NCBI RefSeq assembly: GCF_003014735.1
Contig: NZ_PYAX01000015.1
Location: 62,001 to 126,000 of the forward strand
Length of the DNA: 64,000 nt
Direction of reading: 5' to 3'
DNA from: Saccharothrix carnea
Lineage (GTDB): Bacteria > Actinomycetota > Actinomycetes > Mycobacteriales > Pseudonocardiaceae
In this document: piece after piece, positions 63,737-64,000 of the stretch
How the letters are laid out: every line of letters begins with the position of its first letter
Numbering within the stretch: the stretch's first letter is position 1
The notes under the pieces: model-generated
Databases searched by the model: none
Told to the model about the DNA's origin: nothing
Seen by the model: only the letters and a program-made list of their open reading frames with translations
Made by a program: the position numbers and the translations under genes

Positions 63737-64000
63737 ATGCGATATCCCCTCGCGACCAGGAAGAACGCCGTCCACCGAGCGCGGCTGCGAGCGGTGTGGG
63801 TGGTGGCGCTGTCGGTCGCCGCGGTCGTTCTTCCGGTACGCACCGCGTCGGCTGCCACCGTGGACACCAACGCCTCGTACGTGCTGGTCAACCGCAACAG
63901 CGGCAAGGTGCTGGACGTGTACGGGCGCAGCACCGCGAACAATGCCCGGATCTCCCAGTACACCCGCAACGACGGCGCCTGGCAGCAGTGGCAGTTCGTC
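63737..64000 (+). CDS. secreted ricin-B lectin-containing protein, N-terminal part
   Basis: The window ends inside this gene after 88 codons. A twin-Arg-poor Sec signal peptide (VVALSVAAVVLPVRTASAA, to about residue 41) is followed at once by a ricin-type beta-trefoil start: SYVLVNRNSGKVLDVYG and the QxW motif in WQQWQF. In actinobacteria such modules usually precede or follow a glycoside hydrolase, for example an arabinanase or xylanase, and bind sugar polymers. ATG at 63737 follows GAGAGGAAG. The LacI and CebR-type boxes upstream fit a sugar-induced secreted enzyme. The catalytic part, if any, is outside the window. Confidence 0.85.
   Translation, partial: MRYPLATRKNAVHRARLRAVWVVALSVAAVVLPVRTASAATVDTNASYVLVNRNSGKVLDVYGRSTANNARISQYTRNDGAWQQWQFV

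Overview
The window is high-GC DNA with GC-rich third codon positions, many GTG starts and start/stop overlaps (ATGA, GTGA). A Spo0M-like sporulation protein, sortase-type LAxTG surface proteins, zinc-independent ribosomal protein paralogs and a modular synthetase all point to a filamentous actinobacterium. I would guess Pseudonocardiales (Saccharothrix/Lentzea/Actinosynnema-like), but that is inference. I saw no tRNA, rRNA, CRISPR array, transposase or integrase.

Layout. (1) 1-11832 is part of a secondary-metabolite locus running in from the left. It holds a Cys-nucleophile hydrolase, an adenylation C-subdomain/carrier fusion, an AMP ligase, a carrier-thioesterase, a free-standing condensation protein, a convergent serine hydrolase, two half-size ABC exporters and an FMN hydroxy-acid oxidase. 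(2) 11998-14163 holds a CGNR zinc-finger regulator divergent from a PNPOx-fold protein and a SnoaL/DUF1348 protein, with AACGG-type repeats between them. (3) 14255-23038 (minus) is a four-gene operon: membrane-TPR-CHAT protease, small acidic protein, CATRA-like protein with a cyclase-like domain, and a 12-repeat TPR-CHAT protease. It looks like a conflict/signalling system. A small beta-rich protein and a cyclase-like/NB-ARC/TPR STAND protein (23929-26562) flank it. (4) 26553-38214 (minus) is an MFS exporter followed by a 3466-residue hybrid synthetase: acyl-AMP ligase, ACP, KS, AT, ACP, luciferase-like monooxygenase, C, A, PCP, C.

(5) 39051-49913 is a zinc-starvation island. One operon encodes an Mrf/CobW-like protein and zinc-free L31 and L32. 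A divergent operon encodes L28, L33, S14 and S18. After them comes an 'anchored repeat-type' ABC transporter (binding protein, ATPase, permease) with five further surface or secreted choice-of-anchor-M proteins. Near-identical Zur-like boxes lie at 40573-40589 and 48519-48577. I infer that under zinc limitation the cell swaps in cysteine-free ribosomal proteins, engages hibernation control and deploys this importer.

(6) 50074-56531 holds ordinary genes: a Spo0M-like protein, two CNNM/CBS membrane proteins, a MerR regulator, an SRPBCC-SnoaL fusion, and a quinone oxidoreductase divergent from a MarR regulator with two identical 16-bp palindromes. (7) 56680-60320 is a second CHAT protease overlapping an unrecognised partner gene. 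(8) 60580-64000 holds a secreted alpha/beta hydrolase with Calx-beta-like repeats. It is followed by a LacI/CebR-type operator region with a 30-codon small ORF, ahead of a secreted ricin-lectin protein cut by the window end.
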